From: Brucella anthropi ATCC 49188
GTDB lineage: Bacteria; Pseudomonadota; Alphaproteobacteria; Rhizobiales; Rhizobiaceae
NCBI RefSeq assembly: GCF_000017405.1
Contig: NC_009667.1
Coordinates: 930,001-994,000 of the forward strand
Direction of reading: 5' to 3'
Length of the DNA: 64,000 nt
Both the position numbers and the translations under genes were made by a program. The notes beneath the pieces were generated by a model that ran no database searches, was not told the origin of the DNA, and saw only the letters and a list, made by a program, of their open reading frames with translations. Positions 49,362-59,817 of the stretch are shown one piece after another; the stretch's first letter is position 1, and every line of letters starts with the position of its first letter.

Positions 49362-50309
49362 TCAAGCGCGCGGATGCGCCTTGTCATAGACTTCCAGCAG
49401 TCGCTCGGTATCCACGCCGGTATAGACCTGTGTGGTCGAGAGGCTTGCGTGGCCAAGCAGCTCCTGGATGGTCCTGAGATCACCGCCTCGCCCCAGAAGG
49501 TGGGTGGCGAAGGAATGGCGCAGCGCATGCGGCGTCGCGCTGTCGGGCAGGCCGAGACCAGCACGCAGTTTCTGCATTTCGCGCTGGATGATCGCAGCAT
49601 GCAGCACACCACCCTTGGCGCCTCGAAAAAGCGGTTTGTCGGCGGAAAGGTCGAACGGACAAAGCGTTCGATATTGTGCAACGGCGCGATGCACGATGGG
49701 CAGAAGCGGGACGAGACGCGCTTTGTTGCCCTTGCCCGTAATGGTGATCGAACGGGCAGTGCTGTCGGACAGCGCATCACCCATCAGGCCGAGCGCTTCC
49801 GAAATGCGCAGGCCGCAACCGTAGAGCAAGGTCAGGACGGCTGCGTTGCGCGCGGCAATCCATGGTTCCTCCGCCATTTGCCCATCGGCTGCAACCACGC
49901 GCCGGGCGTCTTCGGCGGTCAATGGTTTCGGCAATGATTTCGGCTGGCGTGGCGCGCGCATGGCGCTTGCGCCTGCCGCATTGGCCAGGCCGCGTTTTTC
50001 CAGATGGCGTAAAAGCGAGCGCACGCCAGCAAGCCCGCGGCCCAGCGTGCGGGCACCGACGCCTTCATTGCGACGGCTGGCCAGAAACGAGCGCAGGTCG
50101 GCGATCCGTAGATTGCCAACATCTTTCAGCGATGGCGGTTCGCCCAGATGCCCAGTCAGAAAATTGAGGAACTGACGTGTGTCGCGCTCATAGGCTTCGA
50201 GTGTGTTTTCCGACAGGCGGCGCGCATCCTTCAGCGTCTTCAACCATTCTTCACGCGCCGCTGCGAGGTCGGCGCGGGCAGGGATCAGAAATTCGCTGTT
50301 CGTTGTCAT
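49362..50309 (-). CDS. xerC: Site-specific tyrosine recombinase XerC
   Basis: This 315-residue recombinase partners XerD at dif. Motifs are the catalytic Arg in YGCGLRISEALGL, Lys in GKGNKARLVPLL, HALRHSFATHLLGRGGDLRT and nucleophile Tyr in STTQVYTGVD. ATG 50309 is chosen; the alternative upstream codon is TTG. Assignment to XerC rather than XerD rests on the presence of the other paralogue and on VYTGVDTERLLEVY near the end. Confidence 0.9.
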   Translation of the reverse strand: MTTNSEFLIPARADLAAAREEWLKTLKDARRLSENTLEAYERDTRQFLNFLTGHLGEPPSLKDVGNLRIADLRSFLASRRNEGVGARTLGRGLAGVRSLLRHLEKRGLANAAGASAMRAPRQPKSLPKPLTAEDARRVVAADGQMAEEPWIAARNAAVLTLLYGCGLRISEALGLMGDALSDSTARSITITGKGNKARLVPLLPIVHRAVAQYRTLCPFDLSADKPLFRGAKGGVLHAAIIQREMQKLRAGLGLPDSATPHALRHSFATHLLGRGGDLRTIQELLGHASLSTTQVYTGVDTERLLEVYDKAHPRA

Positions 50310-50481
50310 AATCAAGCCGGTCGTTCATTCTGGGTGGACGGACAGTTTGCCAGCGATAGGTTACCGGCTGGTTGTTCGCGGGACGAAAAGCACTATTCTT
50401 ACGAATTGAGGTGAATTGCGCTGACGAAAGGGTTATTGAACGAAAAATAGTTCTATTCGAGCAGCAGAAACAAGGTTGGCA

Positions 50482-51051
50482 ATGCCGCGTCCAGAAAACC
50501 CGATCCAGCTTGCCGTCATTGGTGCCGCCCATGGCACGCGTGGCGAAGTGAGAGTAAAGACCTTCACCGGCGATCCGCTGGCAATTGCCGAATACGGCCT
50601 GCTCTATGACGAACAGGGCAAGAGTTACGAGGTTCTGGAAGCTCGTCCAGCAAAGACGGTCGTGGTCGTGCGCTTCAAGGGCATCAATGACCGTAATGCC
50701 GCCGAAGCGCTGAACGGGACCGAACTTTTCATTGATCGTTCGCAGCTGCCGGACGACGAACTGGACGAAGACGAGTTCTTCCAGACCGACCTGATCGGCT
50801 TGCTGGCGGTGGATGCCGAAGGCAAGACCTATGGCGTGGTGAGCGCCCTGTTCGATTTCGGTGGCGGCGACCTCATCGAGCTCAGCGAAAAGGGCAAGCG
50901 CCCGATGCTTATTCCTTTCACGGAGGCAGCCGTACCGGAAATCGATCTGGATAAGGGCACTTTGCTGGTCGAGCCCTATGCCGCTGGACTGATCGCCGAC
51001 GATGAGGATGAACGCCCGCAGAACGAAAAGAAAAAGCCGAAGAAGTCATGA
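50482..51051 (+). CDS. rimM: 16S rRNA processing protein RimM
   Basis: This 189-residue protein helps 30S maturation and binds S19. An N-terminal RimM domain ([20 protein letters not shown]) and a PRC-barrel ([20 protein letters not shown]) precede an acidic then Lys-rich tail. ATG 50482 follows AAGG by six bases. trmD overlaps by four bases. rpsP, which often lies directly upstream in bacteria, is not in the adjacent 160 bp. Confidence 0.95.
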   Translation: MPRPENPIQLAVIGAAHGTRGEVRVKTFTGDPLAIAEYGLLYDEQGKSYEVLEARPAKTVVVVRFKGINDRNAAEALNGTELFIDRSQLPDDELDEDEFFQTDLIGLLAVDAEGKTYGVVSALFDFGGGDLIELSEKGKRPMLIPFTEAAVPEIDLDKGTLLVEPYAAGLIADDEDERPQNEKKKPKKS

Positions 51052-51779
51052 CCGACGTTTCAAGGGTCGATGATGAGCCCGGCTTCTTTCATGCATCGGT
51101 GCTGACGCTTTATCCGGAAATGTTTCCCGGTCCCCTTGGCACTTCGCTTGCAGGTAAGGCACTCAGCGAGACCAAATGGCAGCTCGATGCGGTGCAGATT
51201 CGCGATTTTGCGGAAGGCAAGCACCGTATGGTCGATGACACGCCATCCGGTGGTGGCGCTGGCATGGTGATGAAGCCGGATGTGATCGCCCGCGCGCTGG
51301 ATTCGGTTGCCGACGGTCGCCGTCCGACGCTGCTGATGAGCCCGCGCGGAAAGCCGCTGACGCAGAAGCGCGTGCGCGAACTGGCCGACGGACCGGGCGC
51401 GATCATTCTTTGTGGCCGCTTCGAGGGTGTGGACGAGCGCGTCATCGAGGCGCGCAATCTCGAGGAAGTATCGATCGGCGATTACATCCTGTCGGGTGGA
51501 GAAACCGCGGCAATCGTTTTGCTTGATGCAATCGTGCGGCTTTTGCCGGGTGTGATGGGCAATCGCGAATCCGGAGAGACCGAAAGTTTTGAGACCGGGC
51601 TGCTCGAACATCCGCATTATACCCGTCCGCAGGTTTGGGAAGATAGGCCCATCCCCGAAATCCTGACCTCCGGCAATCATGGCGCAATCGATAAATGGCG
51701 GCATGAGCAGGCCGAACGGATCACGAAGGAACGGCGTCCCGATCTTTGGGAAGCCTATAGCGAGGGCAAACGCAAATGA
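51048..51779 (+). CDS. trmD: tRNA (guanine-N1)-methyltransferase
   Basis: This 243-residue SPOUT methyltransferase makes m1G37. The knot region contains [55 protein letters not shown] and [20 protein letters not shown]. The start overlaps rimM and the stop overlaps the next small gene, showing a tight operon. Confidence 0.97.
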   Translation: MTDVSRVDDEPGFFHASVLTLYPEMFPGPLGTSLAGKALSETKWQLDAVQIRDFAEGKHRMVDDTPSGGGAGMVMKPDVIARALDSVADGRRPTLLMSPRGKPLTQKRVRELADGPGAIILCGRFEGVDERVIEARNLEEVSIGDYILSGGETAAIVLLDAIVRLLPGVMGNRESGETESFETGLLEHPHYTRPQVWEDRPIPEILTSGNHGAIDKWRHEQAERITKERRPDLWEAYSEGKRK

Positions 51780-52120
51780 ATCTGATCCAGCGGCTCGAAA
51801 GTCTTTCCCTCGCGCTGCTGGCGCTGGGAGCCTATTGGGTCAGCGGTGCAAGCTGGTGGCTTTTCGCCCTGCTCATTCTGGCGCCCGATCTGTCTTTCTT
51901 CGGCTATATGAAGGGGCCGCGCACCGGCGCCGTGGTCTATAATATCGCCCATAGCTGGATCGGCGTTGTGCTTCTCGCAGTTCTGGGCTGGGCGATGAAC
52001 TGGCAGATCTGCATCGCTATGGCACTGATCTGGGCCGTGCATATCGGCGTCGACCGCGCGCTTGGCTTCGGTCTCAAATATGGAACCGGTTTCAAGGACA
52101 CGCATCTGGGCCGTATCTGA
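51776..52120 (+). CDS. DUF4260-family membrane protein
   Basis: This 114-residue protein has about three to four membrane segments and the DUF4260 pattern [58 protein letters not shown]. Function is unknown. Its ATG overlaps the trmD stop, placing it within the rimM-trmD-rplS operon, between trmD and rplS which are adjacent in many bacteria. Confidence 0.88.
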   Translation: MNLIQRLESLSLALLALGAYWVSGASWWLFALLILAPDLSFFGYMKGPRTGAVVYNIAHSWIGVVLLAVLGWAMNWQICIAMALIWAVHIGVDRALGFGLKYGTGFKDTHLGRI

Positions 52121-52357
52121 GGCGATTTTCTTGTCCTGATATTGATTCATTGGCGGCAATGGTGTATTGCCGCGCGAGTTCGGGCTAGTACCGACATTGT
52201 AATATCTCGTTCGGGCAAAGCCCGAAACGTCCTAAACCAATAAATGGTGTACCGCTCCTGCCTGAAATTGAGGGCATAGCCGCAGGGCCAAGGATTGCTT
52301 GGCGGCAAGTGCAGAGCGCTCTGACTGTTTGAGAAGAATTCAAGAAGGAGAGAGACG

Positions 52358-52795
52358 ATGACCGATATCATTCGTCAGCTTGAAGCCGAACAGGCAGCAA
52401 AGATCGAAGAAAAGCGCAAGCTTCCAGATTTCCAGCCGGGCGACACGGTTCGCGTTCAGGTTCGCGTTACCGAAGGTACGCGTACCCGCGTGCAGGCCTA
52501 TGAAGGCGTCTGCATTGCCCGTTCCGGCGCTGGCCTCAACGAAAACTTCACCGTTCGCAAGATTTCGTACGGCGAAGGCGTAGAGCGCGTATTCCCGGTT
52601 TACTCGCCGATCGTCGAAGGCGTTGAACTCGTTCGCCGCGGCAAGGTTCGTCGCGCGAAGCTTTACTACCTGCGTGGCCTTACCGGTAAGGCTGCCCGTA
52701 TTGCTGAAAAGAAAGACAACCGTACCAAGGCCGAGCGCGAAGCCGACAAGGCTGCCGCCGCCAAGGCCGAAGCCGCCAAGGCTGCTGCTGAATAA
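52358..52795 (+). CDS. rplS: 50S ribosomal protein L19
   Basis: This 145-residue ribosomal protein has [39 protein letters not shown] and [20 protein letters not shown], with a Lys/Ala-rich alphaproteobacterial tail. AAGGAG precedes the ATG. The 237-bp leader after DUF4260 is long enough for its own regulation but shows no recognised element. Confidence 0.97.
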   Translation: MTDIIRQLEAEQAAKIEEKRKLPDFQPGDTVRVQVRVTEGTRTRVQAYEGVCIARSGAGLNENFTVRKISYGEGVERVFPVYSPIVEGVELVRRGKVRRAKLYYLRGLTGKAARIAEKKDNRTKAEREADKAAAAKAEAAKAAAE

Positions 52796-52815
52796 GCTTC
52801 ACAGCAATCTGTTTG

Positions 52816-52843
52816 AAAAAGGCGGCCTCGGGTCGCCTTTTTT
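52816..52843 (+). terminator. Terminator after rplS
   Basis: AAAAAGGCGGCC-TCG-GGTCGCCTTTTTT forms a seven-pair stem (one G-T) with a T-run. It ends the rimM-rplS operon. Confidence 0.9.
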
Positions 52844-53005
52844 ATTTGCCAAATGCGACGGGCTGCGTAACATATTGCATAATTCCGCCCATATCTCGCA
52901 AGATTGTTACTGCGACACCCTGTTGCGGTTTCAGTTTCTTGACGAACCGTGATGGCGGGTGCATATGACAGCCAAAGTTAAGAACTATTCAAAGGACCTC
53001 TCGCA

Positions 53006-54415
53006 ATGAGCGCGCCGCGTACACTTTACGACAAGATCTGGGACGACCATGTAGTGGATCAGCAGGAAGACGGAACCTGCCTCCTTTATATTGATCGCCA
53101 TCTTGTGCACGAAGTGACGAGTCCGCAGGCTTTTGAAGGCCTGCGCATGGCTGGCCGCAAGGTGCGTCATCCTGAAAAGACGCTGGCCGTGGTCGATCAC
53201 AATGTTCCGACCTCACCGGACCGCATCAACGGTATCAAGAACGAGGAAAGCCGCATTCAGGTCGAAGCTCTGGCCAAGAATGCTGCGGATTTCAACGTTG
53301 AATATTATTCCGAGCGTGATCGCCGTCAGGGTGTCGTGCACATCGTCGGGCCGGAGCAGGGCTTCACCCTGCCGGGCATGACCATTGTCTGCGGCGACAG
53401 CCACACCTCCACGCATGGCGCTTTCGGTTCGCTGGCGCATGGTATCGGCACCTCCGAGGTAGAACACGTTCTGGCTACCCAGACGCTGATCCAGAAGAAA
53501 GCCAAGAACATGCTCGTGCGTGTTGAGGGCGAACTGGCTCCCGGCGTCACCGCCAAGGACATCACGCTTGCCATCATCGGCGAAATCGGCACTGCGGGCG
53601 GCACCGGTTATGTGATCGAATATGCCGGTAGCGCTATTCGCTCGTTGTCGATGGAAGGCCGCATGACGGTCTGCAACATGTCGATTGAAGGCGGTGCGCG
53701 CGCTGGTCTGATCGCACCGGACGAAACGACCTTTGCCTATGTGCAGGACAAGCCACGCGCGCCGAAGGGCGAAGCGCTGGAACAGGCGATTTCGTACTGG
53801 AAGACGCTGCATTCGGATGAGGGTGCACATTTCGACAAGATCGTCGAACTGGATGCCGCTAAGATTTCGCCGGTCGTTTCCTGGGGTTCCTCACCGGAAG
53901 ACGTGGTCTTCGTCACGGACATCGTTCCGAACCCGGATGAGATCAAGGACGAGACCAAGCGTGCATCCAAGTGGCGTGCTCTGGACTATATGGGCCTGAA
54001 GCCGGGCACCAAGATGACCGACATCAAGATCGATCGCGTCTTCATCGGTTCCTGCACCAATGGTCGTATCGAAGATCTGCGCGATGCGGCACGCATGGCC
54101 GCTGGCAAGAAGGTTGCGGCTGGCGTCAACGCCATGATCGTGCCGGGCTCGGGTCTCGTGAAGGAACAGGCGGAAGCTGAAGGCCTCGACAAGATCTTCA
54201 TCGAAGCCGGTTTCGATTGGCGCGAACCGGGTTGTTCCATGTGCCTTGCCATGAACGACGACCGCCTTAAGCCGGGTGAACGTTGCGCTTCGACCTCGAA
54301 CCGCAATTTTGAAGGCCGTCAGGGTTTCAAGGGCCGCACCCATCTCGTGTCGCCAGCCATGGCTGCCGCTGCGGCAATTGCCGGACATTTCGTCGACATT
54401 CGCGAGTGGAACTGA
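53006..54415 (+). CDS. leuC: 3-isopropylmalate dehydratase large subunit
   Basis: This 469-residue aconitase-family enzyme isomerises isopropylmalate in leucine synthesis. The Fe-S cluster cysteines lie in [18 protein letters not shown] and [17 protein letters not shown], with [20 protein letters not shown]. leuD is not in the window. Confidence 0.97.
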   Translation: MSAPRTLYDKIWDDHVVDQQEDGTCLLYIDRHLVHEVTSPQAFEGLRMAGRKVRHPEKTLAVVDHNVPTSPDRINGIKNEESRIQVEALAKNAADFNVEYYSERDRRQGVVHIVGPEQGFTLPGMTIVCGDSHTSTHGAFGSLAHGIGTSEVEHVLATQTLIQKKAKNMLVRVEGELAPGVTAKDITLAIIGEIGTAGGTGYVIEYAGSAIRSLSMEGRMTVCNMSIEGGARAGLIAPDETTFAYVQDKPRAPKGEALEQAISYWKTLHSDEGAHFDKIVELDAAKISPVVSWGSSPEDVVFVTDIVPNPDEIKDETKRASKWRALDYMGLKPGTKMTDIKIDRVFIGSCTNGRIEDLRDAARMAAGKKVAAGVNAMIVPGSGLVKEQAEAEGLDKIFIEAGFDWREPGCSMCLAMNDDRLKPGERCASTSNRNFEGRQGFKGRTHLVSPAMAAAAAIAGHFVDIREWN

Positions 54416-54461
54416 GGTTTCACTCCTGACGAAGCGTTTTTGAAGCGCTTCTGGAAAGATC

Positions 54462-54492
54462 AAACCGCCGGCTCATCCCGGCGGTTTTTCTT
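54462..54492 (+). terminator. Terminator after leuC
   Basis: AAACCGCCGG-ctcatc-CCGGCGGTTT continues into TTCTTT. Ten perfect pairs. Confidence 0.9.
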
Positions 54493-54591
54493 TGGCTGTA
54501 TATTAGCAGCTTTTTCACGCTTTGATTGTAAGGAGGAATGGGGTGGCTGGCGTCTGGGAGCCTTTGACAGCCAGCACGGGGAAGAGCATCG

Positions 54592-55797
54592 ATGAATGGA
54601 GCCGACTTTATCCTCCTGATCAACATGACCGTTTCCGGTCTGTTTGCTTTCGCATTTCTCGGCATTGCCGTTTATGCGCGGGATAATGCGGCCGCGCCTG
54701 TCTTCGCCTTCGGCTTTATTTTCGCAATGCTCTATTTCCTGACAGAGCTTGCCATGCCTTCCATTCCCAATCCCCGCCTCGGCTATATGCTCGCCTTTTC
54801 GACCTATTACCTGACATTGTCCTGTCTGGTCGTCGGTCTGGCGCGGATGTATGCCCGACCGGTGCCGTGGATTGCGCTCGGTCTGCTGACCATTGCATCT
54901 CTCGCCGCGGTCTACAGCATATATGACATTGCCCGCAGCCAGATGATCGGCATGCTGCTTTATCAGGCGCCCTATTTCCTCGTACTCCTTCTGGCAGTGT
55001 GGCTGATCCTGCGGGTGGAACGCAACGGTATCGATACCTTGATGGCGATACTGTTTGGTATCAGTGCCGTCCACTTCCTGTTCAAGCCGGTCATCGCCGT
55101 GCTGTCGGGAGGCGCGGGTGCTGAACCGGCTGATTATATCGATACGACCTATGCAATGTTCTCGCAGTCAATCGGTGCTGCTCTTTCCGTCGCAGGCGGG
55201 CTGCTTCTGCTCTTGAGCCTGATGCGGGAGCTGATCGCCAATATGTTGATCCGCTCGGAAACGGACCAGCTATCGACGTTGCTCAACCGGCGCGGCTTCG
55301 AGTTTCGTGCCGAAGCCGCAATTGAAAAGTCGAAACGTATGCGGCAGGCTCTGTCGCTTGTTCTGTGCGACATCGATCACTTCAAGGCAATCAACGATAC
55401 ACATGGTCATGCGCTGGGAGATCGCGTCATCGCCGCTTTCTCTGCCGAATTGCGCAAGGCAGCCAATGCCAAGGGTGGGATTGCCGCGCGTATTGGCGGC
55501 GAGGAATTCGCGATCATTCTGCCGGGCAATACGATCCAGTCCGCATGGAGATTTGCGGACAAGACCCGGCTTGTCTGTCGCGATATCCATATTCCGGGCA
55601 GGAACGGCGGGATTGAATTCACCGTGAGCTTCGGTATCGCGGAAATGGAATTCGACGATGTGTTTTCCGATCTCTACAAGCGGGCCGACGGGGCGCTTTA
55701 TGAAGCGAAGAAGGGCGGGCGCAACTGCGTCCGCAGCGCTCTGCCGATATTGGTGGACGAAAACGTTGTGGAGTTCCGCTCAAAGGCCGGGCGTTGA
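54592..55797 (+). CDS. Membrane-anchored diguanylate cyclase (GGDEF)
   Basis: This 401-residue protein has about seven N-terminal membrane segments (to about residue 215) and a C-terminal GGDEF domain with CDIDHFKAINDTHGHALGDR and the active-site ARIGGEEFAIILPG. It should make cyclic-di-GMP from GTP. No RxxD inhibitory site precedes GGEEF, so product feedback at the I-site is probably absent. The sensory input of the membrane half is unknown. Confidence 0.93.
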   Translation: MNGADFILLINMTVSGLFAFAFLGIAVYARDNAAAPVFAFGFIFAMLYFLTELAMPSIPNPRLGYMLAFSTYYLTLSCLVVGLARMYARPVPWIALGLLTIASLAAVYSIYDIARSQMIGMLLYQAPYFLVLLLAVWLILRVERNGIDTLMAILFGISAVHFLFKPVIAVLSGGAGAEPADYIDTTYAMFSQSIGAALSVAGGLLLLLSLMRELIANMLIRSETDQLSTLLNRRGFEFRAEAAIEKSKRMRQALSLVLCDIDHFKAINDTHGHALGDRVIAAFSAELRKAANAKGGIAARIGGEEFAIILPGNTIQSAWRFADKTRLVCRDIHIPGRNGGIEFTVSFGIAEMEFDDVFSDLYKRADGALYEAKKGGRNCVRSALPILVDENVVEFRSKAGR

Positions 55798-55804
55798 ACG
55801 AATC

Positions 55805-56164
55805 CTATTGATAGCCGCAGCCCGCATGGTCGAGGACCGGTGTTTCCCCGCGGTCGATCCCATACATGAAAGAGCGCCCGCGCAGCACGACAGCGCTCTC
55901 GCAATTGCCGTTGGGCTTGGCGACGATATAGGCAACCGTGCGATCCCGCGGCGCGGTAATCACCTTCATGCGTTGCGGCGAAGGCAAAACTGGCTTCTGC
56001 GCCGCGCCGACCCGGATGATCTTGGCGCCATTATCCGGCATCTGGACGACAAGGTTTCCCGACGCATCGACGGAGCGCATCGCTTCTTCGGCAAGCGCGG
56101 GACCGGTCAGCGCAAGGGCGCAGACGACAACCAGACCAAGTATCAGCCGTTTGCAGTTTGCCAT
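55805..56164 (-). CDS. Small exported protein of unknown function
   Basis: This 119-residue protein has a signal peptide (LILGLVVVCALALTGPALAE) and a mature part with NLVVQMPDNGAKIIRVGAAQ and two late cysteines (NGNCESAV, HAGCGYQ) that could form a disulfide. Met 56164 fits the signal peptide; upstream in-frame codons to 56335 overlap the divergent gene. No family is recognised. Confidence 0.7.
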   Translation of the reverse strand: MANCKRLILGLVVVCALALTGPALAEEAMRSVDASGNLVVQMPDNGAKIIRVGAAQKPVLPSPQRMKVITAPRDRTVAYIVAKPNGNCESAVVLRGRSFMYGIDRGETPVLDHAGCGYQ

Positions 56165-56327
56165 CGTTGATCGAGCCTCATCGTGCATGATCCCAAAGAG
56201 AATGAGGACTATCTTAACTCTTTCTTTACCTTTGTCATCCGTGCTGGCTAAAATCGAACCGGTCTTCTCGTGCGCTACTGCTTCGCAGGTCGCAGGCGGA
56301 AGAGCTGGAAACGCCAAGGAACGTCCA

Positions 56328-56786
56328 ATGACCAAAGATCATGCCGTCGATATTGCGCTCCTCCATCTGCGTGATGCCCATGAATTCGCGCCGCTGCTGG
56401 CAAGCTATGCGCAGGCGCTGAAGCGCGGCGCTCCACGCCGCCCCGACGATTTTTATGCCGAACACCTGCTTCAGGATCGCGCCGCTGAAACTCTGGGGGC
56501 CAGGGTCGACGGAAATCTGGTCGGCTTCGTGATCTTCTACGATCTGCCCGAACCCGTGACGGGTCTGCGTGCAGGGCAGGTGGACCATATCTATGTGCAT
56601 CACGATCATCGCGGAAAGGGCATAGCCAAGGCGCTGATCGACGTGCTTGCCGACAAGGCGGAAGAGCGCAGCTGGTCCAAGCTGGTGCTTAATGCGCCGC
56701 GCGTGCCGGAAGACGGGCGCAAGCTCTATGAACAGATTGCTACGGCTGCGGACTGGTCGAGCTATGTGATTCGATTCGGCAGTTGA
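56328..56786 (+). CDS. GNAT-family N-acetyltransferase
   Basis: This 152-residue protein has the GNAT core: VGFVIFYDLPEP, then VDHIYVHHDHRGKGIAKALI, the acetyl-CoA binding R/QxxGxG/A motif. The acceptor is unknown. ATG 56328 follows AAGGA by seven bases; the long upstream frame is only a shadow of the neighbouring minus-strand gene. Confidence 0.88.
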   Translation: MTKDHAVDIALLHLRDAHEFAPLLASYAQALKRGAPRRPDDFYAEHLLQDRAAETLGARVDGNLVGFVIFYDLPEPVTGLRAGQVDHIYVHHDHRGKGIAKALIDVLADKAEERSWSKLVLNAPRVPEDGRKLYEQIATAADWSSYVIRFGS

Positions 56787-57141
56787 TCGATTTCCCAAAA
56801 GTTGATGAAATTACACATGTTTTTGCCGATTGCGGTCTTCAATCGTTTGAATGCCGCAATCACGCGAATGTGTCGCCCAGGTGCGACCAATTGTTAGTCT
56901 TTTCGTGAAAAAGCTTCTTTGACGTGATGGTAAAAGCGCAGTAGAAAGCGCCACATAGGGCCGTACGCCACGGTCCAGCCATATTTTATTGGGTCGTACC
57001 GGCGCGGGATCGTAAAGTCCGGTTCCATGTGCTTTGGACGACGTCGAACTGGGGTTCGGGAGAACCCGCAACCTGGCTGCTTCGCTGATCTTCGTCAGCG
57101 GGGTGTGGCCGGAGAGAAACGTCAGGGAAGCCTACAGAGCC
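56787..57141. other. Upstream region of sdhC
   Basis: No gene is visible. A promoter-like pair lies at 56919-56947 and the remainder is a leader of about 190 bases with no recognised fold. Confidence 0.45.
56919..56947 (+). promoter_or_regulatory. Possible sdh operon promoter
   Basis: TTGACG and TAGAAA are separated by 17 bp, the only sigma70-like pair noticed in the region upstream of sdhC. No experimental support. Confidence 0.4.
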
Positions 57142-57540
57142 ATGACACAACCGACTGTAACGCGCCAGCGTCCTTTGTCGCCGCACCTGTCCATCTACAA
57201 GCCGGTCATTACGATGACGATGTCCATCGTCCATCGCATCACGGGCGGCGCACTTTACTTCGGCACCCTGTTGCTGGCAGCCTGGCTGATTTCGGCTGCG
57301 GTCAGCGAAGAGTGCTTCAATTTCGTCAACGCATTGTTCTCGTCCTGGATCGGTCGCCTGATCCTGTTCGGCTATACCTGGGCGCTTCTGCACCATCTGG
57401 CCGGTGGCGTTCGTCACCTGATCTGGGATACGGGCGCTGGTCTTGAAAAGCACACAGCTTCGAAGATCGCCTGGGCGACCGTCGTTTTCTCCGTCATCGC
57501 CACGATCCTCGTCTGGGTCGTTGCCTATTCGGTGCGCTAA
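57142..57540 (+). CDS. sdhC: Succinate dehydrogenase cytochrome b556 subunit
   Basis: This 132-residue membrane anchor has the SdhC signature RPLSPHLSIYKPVITMTMSI, VHRITGGALYFGTLL, a haem-ligand histidine region LLHHLAGGVRHLIWDTGAGL, and three membrane helices. ATG 57142 (MTQPTVTRQRP) is the family start; the frame opens earlier at 57034. Confidence 0.96.
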   Translation: MTQPTVTRQRPLSPHLSIYKPVITMTMSIVHRITGGALYFGTLLLAAWLISAAVSEECFNFVNALFSSWIGRLILFGYTWALLHHLAGGVRHLIWDTGAGLEKHTASKIAWATVVFSVIATILVWVVAYSVR

Positions 57541-57554
57541 GGGGAGCTGGTTTC

Positions 57555-57950
57555 ATGAACGGTATGAACAATGATATGCGCACCCCGCTCGGCAAGGTTC
57601 GGGGTCTGGGATCAGCCAAGGAAGGCACCGGTCATTTCTGGTATCAGCGCTTGAGCGCCGCCGCTCTTGTGCCGCTGGTCATGTTTTTCATCGGTCTGGT
57701 CATTTCGCTCAATGGCGCAAGCTATGCGGAAGTCCGGGCTGCCCTGTCGCATCCCTTCACGGCAATCGTGATGGCGCTGTTCGTTCTGACTGGCGTTTAT
57801 CACATGCGCCTGGGTATGCAGGTCATTATCGAAGATTATGTGCATGGCGAAGGCATGAAGGTCGTGCTGGTGATGTTGAACACCTTCTTTACGGCGGTGG
57901 TCGGCTTCGCCTGCATTTTTGCGATTCTCAAGCTGAGCTTCGGAGGTTGA
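57555..57950 (+). CDS. sdhD: Succinate dehydrogenase membrane anchor subunit
   Basis: This 131-residue protein has [20 protein letters not shown], three membrane helices and the haem/quinone region [21 protein letters not shown] good GGGGAG ribosome binding site precedes the ATG. It lies 14 bp after sdhC. Confidence 0.95.
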   Translation: MNGMNNDMRTPLGKVRGLGSAKEGTGHFWYQRLSAAALVPLVMFFIGLVISLNGASYAEVRAALSHPFTAIVMALFVLTGVYHMRLGMQVIIEDYVHGEGMKVVLVMLNTFFTAVVGFACIFAILKLSFGG

Positions 57951-57957
57951 TAGCCCG

Positions 57958-59802
57958 ATGGCTAGTGCAGTAAACAACGCGGCCGATGCTGCCGTGGCAA
58001 GCAAATATACCTATGTCGATCACAAGTTCGACGTGGTGGTGGTCGGAGCTGGCGGCGCGGGCCTACGCGCAACGCTCGGCATGGCCGAGCAAGGCCTGAA
58101 GACGGCTTGCATCACCAAGGTTTTCCCGACCCGTTCGCATACGGTCGCAGCGCAGGGTGGCATCGCCGCTTCGCTCAAGAATATGGGCCCGGACAGCTGG
58201 CAGTGGCACATGTACGATACCGTCAAGGGATCGGACTGGCTCGGCGACACCGATGCGATGGAATATCTGGCGCGTGAAGCGCCTGCCGCCGTCTACGAAC
58301 TGGAACACTACGGTGTGCCTTTCTCGCGTACGGAAGAAGGCAAGATTTATCAGCGCCCGTTCGGCGGCCACATGCAGAATTTTGGCGACGGTCCTCCGGT
58401 CCAGCGCACCTGTGCTGCTGCCGACCGTACCGGCCACGCTATCCTGCATACGCTCTATGGCCAGTCGCTCAAGAACAACGCGCAGTTCTTCATCGAATAT
58501 TTCGCGCTCGATCTCATCATGACTGACGGTGTCTGCACCGGCGTCGTGGCGTGGAACCTTGATGACGGCACGATCCATCGCTTCTCGGCCAAGATGGTGG
58601 TTTTGGCGACAGGCGGTTATGGCCGTGCCTATTTCTCGGCAACCTCTGCCCATACCTGCACCGGCGATGGTGGCGGCATGGTTGCACGTGCCGGCCTGCC
58701 ACTGCAGGACATGGAATTCGTACAGTTCCATCCAACTGGCATCTATGGCGCAGGCTGCCTCATCACCGAAGGTGCGCGCGGCGAAGGCGGTTATCTGGTC
58801 AATTCCGAAGGCGAGCGCTTCATGGAGCGCTATGCCCCTTCGGCCAAGGACCTTGCCTCGCGTGACGTTGTCTCGCGCTGCATGACCATGGAAATCCGTG
58901 CTGGCCGTGGCGTCGGCAAGGCCAAGGATCACATCTTCCTGCATCTTGACCATCTCGATCCGGCTGTTCTGCATGAACGCCTGCCGGGTATTTCGGAATC
59001 GGCCAAGATTTTCGCAGGCGTCGATGTGACCAAGGAACCGATCCCGGTTCTCCCGACGGTTCACTACAATATGGGTGGCATTCCGACCAATTACTGGGGC
59101 GAAGTGTTGAACCCGACCGAGGCTGATCCAGACCGCGTACAGCCGGGCCTGATGGCTGTCGGCGAAGCGGGCTGCGCTTCGGTGCACGGCGCAAACCGTC
59201 TCGGCTCCAACTCGCTGATCGATCTGGTCGTGTTTGGCCGTGCGGCTGCAATCCGCGCCGGGCAGGTCATTGATCGCAAGTCGAAGATTCCGGACCTCGA
59301 CGTTACCGCCTGCGACAAGATCATGGAGCGCTTCGATCGTCTGCGTTTTGCCAACGGCTCCCAGCCGACCGCAGAACTGCGCGAGAAGATGCAGCGTACC
59401 ATGCAGGAAGATGCCGCCGTATTCCGTACGTCGGAATCGCTCAAGCAAGGCGTCGAGCGCATGGAAAAGCTCTGGCATGAACTGCCGGACATCAAGGTTA
59501 CCGACCGTTCGATGATCTGGAACTCCGATCTCGTCGAAACGCTTGAGCTGGAAAACCTGATGGCGAATGCGCTGACGACGGTTGTTTCCGCCGAAGCGCG
59601 CCAGGAAAGCCGCGGTGCCCATGCGCATGAGGATTTCCCGGATCGCAACGATGCCGTGTGGCGCAAGCACACCCTGTCCTGGCTGTCGCCGGATGGCAAG
59701 GTCAAGCTTGACTACCGTCCTGTCCACCTCGATCCGTTGACGACGGAAGAGGAAGGCGGCATCAGCCTCGCCAAGATTGCGCCGAAGAAGCGCGTTTACT
59801 AA
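57958..59802 (+). CDS. sdhA: Succinate dehydrogenase flavoprotein subunit
   Basis: This 614-residue flavoprotein oxidises succinate to fumarate. FAD motif [20 protein letters not shown], the FAD-linking His in [20 protein letters not shown], substrate loop [20 protein letters not shown] and [20 protein letters not shown] are visible. It is the third gene of sdhCDAB. Confidence 0.98.
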   Translation: MASAVNNAADAAVASKYTYVDHKFDVVVVGAGGAGLRATLGMAEQGLKTACITKVFPTRSHTVAAQGGIAASLKNMGPDSWQWHMYDTVKGSDWLGDTDAMEYLAREAPAAVYELEHYGVPFSRTEEGKIYQRPFGGHMQNFGDGPPVQRTCAAADRTGHAILHTLYGQSLKNNAQFFIEYFALDLIMTDGVCTGVVAWNLDDGTIHRFSAKMVVLATGGYGRAYFSATSAHTCTGDGGGMVARAGLPLQDMEFVQFHPTGIYGAGCLITEGARGEGGYLVNSEGERFMERYAPSAKDLASRDVVSRCMTMEIRAGRGVGKAKDHIFLHLDHLDPAVLHERLPGISESAKIFAGVDVTKEPIPVLPTVHYNMGGIPTNYWGEVLNPTEADPDRVQPGLMAVGEAGCASVHGANRLGSNSLIDLVVFGRAAAIRAGQVIDRKSKIPDLDVTACDKIMERFDRLRFANGSQPTAELREKMQRTMQEDAAVFRTSESLKQGVERMEKLWHELPDIKVTDRSMIWNSDLVETLELENLMANALTTVVSAEARQESRGAHAHEDFPDRNDAVWRKHTLSWLSPDGKVKLDYRPVHLDPLTTEEEGGISLAKIAPKKRVY

Positions 59803-59817
59803 TCAAGGGAAAGAGCA

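Noticed and set aside
55938..56327. N-terminal extension of the GNAT gene over the minus-strand exported protein
   Set aside because: The acetyltransferase domain starts after ATG 56328, which has a good ribosome binding site, while the overlap region codes for a signal peptide on the other strand.
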